Of a DNA stretch of 64,000 bases, positions 58,469 through 64,000 are shown one piece after another. A program made the position numbers and the translations under genes. Source of the stretch: Arion vulgaris (lineage: Eukaryota; Mollusca; Gastropoda; Stylommatophora; Arionidae). Where the stretch lies: positions 46,293,363-46,357,362 of the forward strand of contig CM036756.1 in assembly GCA_020796225.1 (NCBI GenBank), read 5' to 3'. Positions within the stretch are counted from its first letter, which is position 1, and each line of letters begins with the position of its first letter. The notes beneath the pieces are model-generated. The model ran no database searches. It was not told the origin of the DNA and saw only the letters and a program-made list of their open reading frames with translations.

Positions 58469-58809
58469 GTTAAATAGAGTTGTGGTTTCAAGAATACAAT
58501 TTTTATTGCAAGTCAGAACTGTGAACAGAAGATTGTTGATTTGAATTTTTTCTATAAAGGACAATGTAAATTGAACTGATCGTATAATACTGCAAGCAGA
58601 CCCATATATGCTTAGTCTAACAGAGCAGATGTTGTAGATTCCTATGGCTCACTGATTAAATACACTTGCCACTCAATCCTTCATAGCACAATTCACTTGT
58701 ATCTGATTAGTTACACTGTGTCTGTCCATTTGGTTTCCATTTCAACATCAAAATAGACATTATGTCAACCCTATACATAAAAAAATGTGCCAATAAGTCA
58801 CTTTCAAGC
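58469..58809. other. No recognised feature
   Basis: AT-rich, nothing recognised. Confidence 0.45.
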
Positions 58810-58819
58810 TCAGCATACT

Positions 58820-59091
58820 TCTTCTTTTTCTTCTTCTTTGAACACTCCATAACCACCACTTGTTAACCACTCTTTGTGATTGGTATGTGATCTGAGCCCA
58901 AGAGCGATTGTACATTCTGCCAGTTATGCATCTACATGTAGGCCAGCATATCCAATTTCTGCTACGCTTTTTATTTACTAGGGTAGCTAGACCCTTACCT
59001 CAGTCGCATCTTATGACATGCCCTGTAGATCGTAGTATTACTATTCTTTGCTCCCCCTCCTCCATGTGGGACCCAGCAACACACAGGTGGG
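58820..59091 (-). repeat. SINE family A with 10-bp target duplication
   Basis: TCAGCATACT flanks it at 58810-58819 and 59092-59101. The 5' module carries a small CTCCTCCATG insertion. Confidence 0.94.
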
Positions 59092-59101
59092 TCAGCATAC
59101 T

Positions 59102-59787
59102 AAATACAGTGAACAATTACATACCAAGAACAATATATCCAACCATAATGTGTAATGTATATATATATATATATATGACAAAGATCAATGAAATTGTATG
59201 TCGGTCCCAATTGTTTCGGAATATCGGGACATCCTACAGACTTGAAATTTGGCAAGATGGTGGCTTTCATGGATACAAAGAGGGAAAAATTATCAAACTA
59301 TACTTTTTTTACGTTTCTATAACCATATTCCCAACTTAACGCACATGGTCTTTCTGCATAGAAATCACCGAAAGCGTATATCCATGATTTCACGACGTTG
59401 CCGGTCACATGATGCGGAAAGTGATCATGTTGTTATAGTCCGGTGACGTCTTTCGCACATCACACGAATATCAACACATTTATGGGTATTTCAACATGTA
59501 AGTTCTGTAGACGAATGCATAAGATGCTCGACTGCTATCCTAAAGACAACATGTTCAATCTCATGCTCGACATATCGATAAGTTATAAATCTGAATAAAT
59601 TTAATTTGCCAATTGTTATTTTTCAACTTTCACGGGAATTCAATTATATCAGGTTTTACTGGCTATCGGAATGAACTGCAATTTATGTGGGCTCAGAAGA
59701 TCCGTGGAAAAGGATACAAATGAACTTTAAAAGTACTTAAGATTTAAACTAAACCCCCCGTGCGAAGAACGGGTAAACTGCTCGTGC

Positions 59788-59819
<32 letters not shown>

Positions 59820-60060
59820 TTATTAAAGTTGGTGTCTGTGAATGTGCACAGAAGAACAAACGTGTCACCTGGGAACTTTCTAGCCATGAAATAGATGGAA
59901 TGTGAAAAAGCAACGGGATGATCATGAAAAGATAAAGAAATTGTTCACAGAAGCAGAAAATTATGGAGTATAAAGCTCAGCAGACTAGAAATACAATGAG
60001 AGAATAGTTTTTGAGGGAAAAACGTAGATATTAACACTAATTAATATACAAAAATATACG
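59102..60060. other. Candidate intron sequence; microsatellites
   Basis: Lies directly downstream, on the minus strand, of the convertase exon. Contains (TA)n at about 59158-59176 and a (TG)n(TA)n tract at 59786-59820. I looked for the next prodomain exon here and did not see it. Confidence 0.5.
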
Positions 60061-60066
60061 ACTTAC
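60061..60066 (-). other. Splice donor of the convertase exon
   Basis: On the minus strand the exon end reads CAG|GTAAGT, a perfect match to the animal 5' splice consensus. Confidence 0.85.
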
Positions 60067-60210
60067 CTGCCCTAAATTTTTTAATCCAGCATCCCTGGCA
60101 ACTTTGTTGGCTATATTATGTCCTCCCTTTATATGAACTGCAAAGTGGTTTATATAAATGTCTGCATATGAGATACTAAAGCTGATGAAGAATAATATCA
60201 ACGATGCCAT
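60067..60210 (-). CDS. Furin/PCSK-type proprotein convertase, first coding exon (partial gene)
   Basis: Proprotein convertases are secretory-pathway subtilisin-like serine proteases that cleave precursors after paired basic residues. This exon encodes 48 residues from ATG at 60210. It starts with a signal peptide, MASLILFFISFSISYA, with likely cleavage after SYA. The beginning of the inhibitory prodomain follows: IYINHFAVHIKGGHNIAN, then VARDAGLKNLGQ. The pattern N-H-F/W-A-V-x-I-x-GG...A..A...G..NLGQ is that of furin, PCSK5 and PCSK6 prodomains. The exon stops after CAG at 60067, followed by GTAAGT, in phase 0, and the sequence beyond no longer resembles the family. The start context AACAACAATGG is favourable. 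An in-frame upstream ATG at 60261 would add 17 polar residues before the signal peptide and is less likely. The remaining prodomain, catalytic and P domains must lie at lower coordinates or outside the window. Which family member it is cannot be decided from this piece. Confidence 0.82.
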
Positions 60211-60390
60211 TGTTGTTTCCCTAATCTGGAAGCTTGCACTATACAGGTCACTGATATGCATTGTTTCTTAAATCAGCTGCCCCTTAAAATGAATTTTTTT
60301 TAAACTGCCTTAGAAAATACAGAATTGATCAAGCAAACAATTTATTAATTCAAATATCACAGTTTTCATTTGTTACACGAGTATCTCTAC
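60211..60390 (-). other. Candidate 5' UTR or upstream intron of the convertase gene
   Basis: About 180 bp between the start codon and a family A SINE. I see no TATA box at a convincing distance. A 5' UTR splice acceptor is possible but not clear. Confidence 0.35.
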
Positions 60391-60648
60391 ATTCTTCTTC
60401 CAACGTTCATCCATATCAACCACTTGTTAACCACACTTTATGATTTGTATGTGAGTCGAGTCTAGGAGTGATTGTACTTTAAGCCAGTTAAGCGCCTACA
60501 CATTGGCCAGCAATCTGATTTCTGCTACGTTTTTTATTTACTAGGATAACTTCCCTAGGCCGCCACATCAGTCGCCTCTTACGACATGCCTTGTAGGTTG
60601 CAGTGGTACTATTCTTTGCTCCCCTTGTGAGCCACAGCAACACACGGT
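60391..60648 (-). repeat. SINE family A, full length
   Basis: Complete copy in the same orientation as the convertase exon and only about 180 bp upstream of its start codon. 5' end CCGTGTGTTGCTGTGGCTC; short tail GAAGAAT. Confidence 0.9.
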
Positions 60649-60695
60649 CAAAGTTGCAAATAACTAATAAGAGTTCTCCCAACATAGGAAATGTG

Positions 60696-61039
60696 GGGGA
60701 CTGCCTAGAGTAGTTGATAGAAAGCTCGGCCTGCTAGCTGTGAGACGCCTCATAGCTCGGGTTCTAACCCACTGTCCGTCATTTGTTCGACTCCCCTGGT
60801 CTTACTCAGGACGATAACGTGAGTTTTAGTCCTCTGAAGTCGGAGAAAATCTGCCTGTATGGCGAGGGAATACTAATTACGAGTACATTGAGCACACAGC
60901 TGCCAGTGTAAAGTAATTTACAATGTGCACGCTGCTGCCATTGTAAGAAATTGGAAAACAGATTTTCACGCAAAAATCAGTTTCAGAGATGGAACTTCGT
61001 CGGAGTTGAAAGCGGACGAAAGAAAAGAAGAAGAAGAAG
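60696..61039 (+). repeat. SINE family C, complete copy with tRNA head and 12-bp target duplication
   Basis: ATAGGAAATGTG flanks it at 60684-60695 and 61040-61051. The head contains an A-box-like TAGAGTAGTTGATAG and a B box GGGTTCTAACCC about 50 bases later. The family C 3' body follows (CCTCTGAAGTCGGAGAAAAT, CACGCAAAAATCAGTTTC, AAAGCGGACGAAAG) and a GAAGAAGAAGAAG tail. An extra segment near 60872-60950 absent from other copies holds a diverged direct repeat and the palindrome TGTAAAGTAATTTACA. Confidence 0.93.
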
Positions 61040-61051
61040 ATAGGAAATGTG

Positions 61052-62186
61052 TCTGTTTGTTTTGAATTCCTAGGAAGTACAAGTTTTACATTTTTTGTCT
61101 CCTACTTAGAGAATCGTAGATGTTCTAGAGCTTTTTGCATACCAGAAGAATCTAACAGCTTTCAGTGTGATGTGTTATACTGTGAACTGTGGAGACTCCT
61201 ATTCAGCTGAGGTCTATGGTTGATCACTACAGTGCCCCATCGGTTCTAGTGCAGTAGATGCTCTAGAAACACTGCTAGTAAATCACTCTTTGAGATCAGT
61301 ATGTTGTTTTATTCCAATAGTTTCATTTGCGATCGCTTTTGAACAACCACTTGTTGACCATATCCTGTGACCTACATGTGATTTGCGCCAGATCATAGGG
61401 CAACCATCTATACGTGTGGACAGCAGCTTGCATTCATTCTAGAGTGACCATCTTTCAGCCTCCCCTTCTAGCTTGCATGTGATCTGAGACAAAGAGCATG
61501 ATTATCTTATGCCATGCATATGCAGCTGGGAGACCATTCTGAATGCTGAACATGCTTTTAAGTTTAAAGACTTGTTTCCCTTTTGTCTCAAGGAATACAT
61601 TTTTCCCTCTTTTGTTTCTGTGTGAGGTGTGTGAAAATGTTGGACATGGAGCAGATATGCTTGTATCAGCAGTCACTGTGCAAGATCAAGCAATCTACTG
61701 TACAAGATATTTCAGTTTGGTATGCCACAGATTATACATTTTACTAGTGTCTCTCTCAGAAATGTTAGGTTTTTCACTCTGTTCTGCTTTTCGGACGTGA
61801 CCGTTAAAATCAGTAGACACTAACAAAATTATTAGGCATGGCCAACCTGTTAAAACGTGTTACTATGCCTGACAGATGACAGCTGTTATGTGTATTGTAA
61901 CAGCTGTGTAGAGGCTTTTAATCTTGTATAGCAGCAATCACTCTCAGATGTTGCTCCTCTTGTGGGCAAGCGAAACTCATACCATGCTCAGCTGCATTTA
62001 CATTACTACCTCCTCTAGTGGGTAGCTTCCCACTTGATTCCTACTCTCTTTGCCACATTGAAGCACTGTAATCTGATACCAAGGCTACCATGAGTAGATG
62101 GATCAGGGTCTTGCTCAGAGCAGCTCACTGAACCCAGGACTGAATTGACATTTAAATTTGTTACCTATGGTCCTGAGAAAAATTTG
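61052..62186. other. No recognised gene
   Basis: CCACTTGTTGACCATATCC and TACATGTGATTTGCGCC near 61348-61390 may be a very old family A SINE 3' end. GAGACAAAGAGCATGATTATC near 61486 could be another. Nothing else recognised. Confidence 0.4.
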
Positions 62187-62330
62187 TTTCATTCACTTTC
62201 TATGAATTCAGGCATAGTCATGGCGTCTAAAATGACACCTCTTGGCTGCTTTCTTCGTGATGGCTTGTTTTCCTTTCATCAATGTCCCTCGCCATTCCAG
62301 CGAGCCTTACTCCAACTTTAAAGGTACTTG
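62187..62330 (-). repeat. SINE family C, 3' portion, diverged
   Basis: TCTATGAATTCAGGCATAGT, GTGATGGCTTGTTTTCC and CTCGCCATTCCAGCGAGCC follow the family C 3' body. Confidence 0.75.
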
Positions 62331-62835
62331 TAATATAGATCCCCAAGTAAAGGATCAAGGAACCTATTGCCCAACCACATACCGTGTGCAGATCAAGAAT
62401 TTGTTTGACTCACGCTGGCCTCAAACATTGAAATGTCCACTACACATGATCATTAGAAAAGCATGTTATCAACTTTGCTATCCCAGGAAATGTGTCTTGT
62501 GTCCCTCACTACTTGAGTGAGTGCTAACATATGACATCATTAAATGGAACAATTTTCTTCATTTGTAATACTATCAGTTTCCCTAGATCTCAGCACATCA
62601 AATACAGACGCTTTCCTTGAAACAAACAACTGGACAATTAAATTTGAACATTTTCCCTATTTCTTACAATATATACATCTTTCTCTTGCCATTTTATTCA
62701 GTTCATAACAGTTATATTTGTTATTATTAATGATTGTTTACGGCTATCTGTTTGACCAACACATTATTAATATACAAATTAAGACATGTTTTGTGTTCTT
62801 TTATATCCTTTTGTTACGTTCTTCTTTCTTTTGTC
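62331..62835. other. No recognised feature
   Basis: AT-rich, nothing recognised. Confidence 0.45.
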
Positions 62836-64000
62836 GTCACATTGCTACCAGGTTGTTGTCCAGTGTTGTAGTTTTATGTTTTTGTCTTGCACTGTTCTGG
62901 TGGTTTCGGTGATTGTTATTTTTGCTCTTTGACAGGATTCTGCTATGCCATCTAACCATCCTTTTCGTGGTCTTCCTCTCGCCTTCTTTCCTGATATTCT
63001 GTTGTAGAAGACTTTGTATACTGTGAAGTTTGGATTCATTCTTATTAAGTGGCCAAACCACTTCATTCTTTGTTTCTCAATGCAATTCAAGCAAGGTTCT
63101 GTGCCAACTTTCTTTCTTATGCTGATGTCTCTGTCTTTTCTTGTGTTGCTGGTAACTTTTCGAGGCAACGATTTCACATGTTATTTTTGGGACTGCGCTT
63201 TGCTCATTGTCCATGTTTGGCTCTAGTAATACAAAGTAAGTATGAAAATGCTGTTGATCATCTGTTGTTTAGCTGTCAACAAATTGTGGGTGCCTTAACA
63301 ACAGGGCTAGCTGGTAGGTTACAGCATTTGCTTTTGAGCTCTAGCCTCTATCTAGTCTTCCGTGAATACGCTTCCTAAGTATTTGAATTCTTTCACTTGG
63401 TTTATTGTGGTGCCATTGACGTCTTTATTATGTTTTCTTCCCATATTCATTGTTTCTGTTTTAGTGTTGTTGATTTTCATGTCATGGTTTATACAATTTT
63501 GGTTCAGGGCGTCAATGTTTTGTAGATCTTGTTCATTTTGGTGTATCAGGCACTGATCATCTGCAAACAGCAGTTCATTTATTTCATCATTATCTGAATT
63601 GGACTCTTGAGTTATTTTATCCATATATGCAATAAAGAGTAGTGGTGAGAGGACACAACCTTGTCTGACACCTGATGTAATGGAGAACGAGTCGACCATT
63701 CCTTCTGTTGTTCTTACTGTACTATGGCTATCTTGATATAAGGCCATAATGTTACCTAATAGTTGCCCCTGGACGCCATATTCTTCAAGGATCTTCCATA
63801 ATGTGTACCTGTTTACTCTATCGAATGCCTTTTCTTCGTCTATAAATATAAGTTGTTTACTTTGATTGTATTCAATTGTTTGTTCGCAGATATGTCTTAG
63901 TGTAAATATTGCGTCTGTGCAGCTCTTACCCTCCTAAACCCAAACTGGCTATTGCTTAATTGGGGCTCTAATATCTGTCTTGCTCTTCGCTCCAATATTT
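62836..64000 (-). pseudogene. LINE with reverse transcriptase domain, running off the window
   Basis: Reading on the minus strand from the window end, FGFR-like sequence is followed by a frameshift near 63935 and then AIFTLRHICEQTIEYN. LIFIDEEKAFDRVNR (near 63845-63800), containing the first catalytic Asp, follows. Next come LEEYGVQGQLLGNI, SGVRQGCVLSPLLF (near 63675) and LLFADDQCLIHQNEQ (near 63575), with the catalytic DD pair intact. KEFKYLGSVFTED ends the best frame at 63352. A damaged stretch carries SQTWTMSKAQSQK and EIRCLEKLP. The C-terminus, MKWFGHLIRMNPN and ARGRPRKGWLDGI, lies in 63177-62845. The 3' end is near GACAAAAGAAAGAAGAA. Same family as the fragment at 4625-5077. Several frameshifts make it non-functional, but it is the youngest-looking LINE here. 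Confidence 0.88.

Noticed and set aside
60210..60261. Upstream ATG at 60261 as the convertase start
   Set aside because: It would place 17 polar residues before the hydrophobic signal peptide. The ATG at 60210 has the better start context (A at -3, G at +4).

Overview
This window looks like AT-rich, repeat-dominated nuclear DNA from an animal, most likely an invertebrate. Nothing bacterial is present: I see no operons, rRNA, ribosome binding sites or CRISPR. The evidence for an animal genome is one well-formed exon with a canonical GT splice donor, decayed non-LTR retrotransposon (LINE) reverse transcriptase relics, an IS630-Tc1-mariner (ITm) DNA transposon with 107-bp inverted ends and a TA target duplication, many tRNA-headed SINEs, and large minisatellites. 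The phylum cannot be fixed from the sequence alone.

The only host coding sequence I can support is one exon on the minus strand at 60067-60210. It encodes a signal peptide and the start of the prodomain of a furin/PCSK-type proprotein convertase, and ends in CAG|GTAAGT. If it is the first coding exon, everything at lower coordinates is a candidate for a very large first intron. I did not find the next exon.

Layout. 1-9 kb: LINE relics, tRNA-headed SINEs, and a three-level nest in which a long unclassified repeat is split by a 2.67-kb ITm element that itself carries a LINE fragment. 9.3-12.3 kb: about 90 copies of a 33-bp unit. 12.3-25 kb: SINEs, LINE relics and smaller tandem arrays of 23, 32, 27 and 27 bp. 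25.2-26.9 kb: about 30 copies of a 58-bp unit. 27-35 kb: SINEs and arrays of 25, 88 and about 115 bp. 35.1-46.1 kb: an 11-kb array of about 408 copies of a 27-bp unit with clear higher-order duplications. 46-60 kb: LINE relics, SINEs and two further copies of the long repeat. 60 kb: the convertase exon. 60.4-64 kb: SINEs, and a LINE that runs out of the window on the minus strand.

Tandem arrays make up roughly 17-18 kb, over a quarter of the window. The long open reading frames in them follow from unit lengths divisible by three and are not treated as genes. At least seven SINE-like families occur, called A-F and H here (my labels). Ten individual insertions have recognisable target-site duplications of 8-13 bp. 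Families A, B and C all end in (GAA)n. Families A and B and a 516-bp composite share a 5' module that has no tRNA-type promoter I can recognise; this is the best candidate for an undescribed retroposon superfamily.
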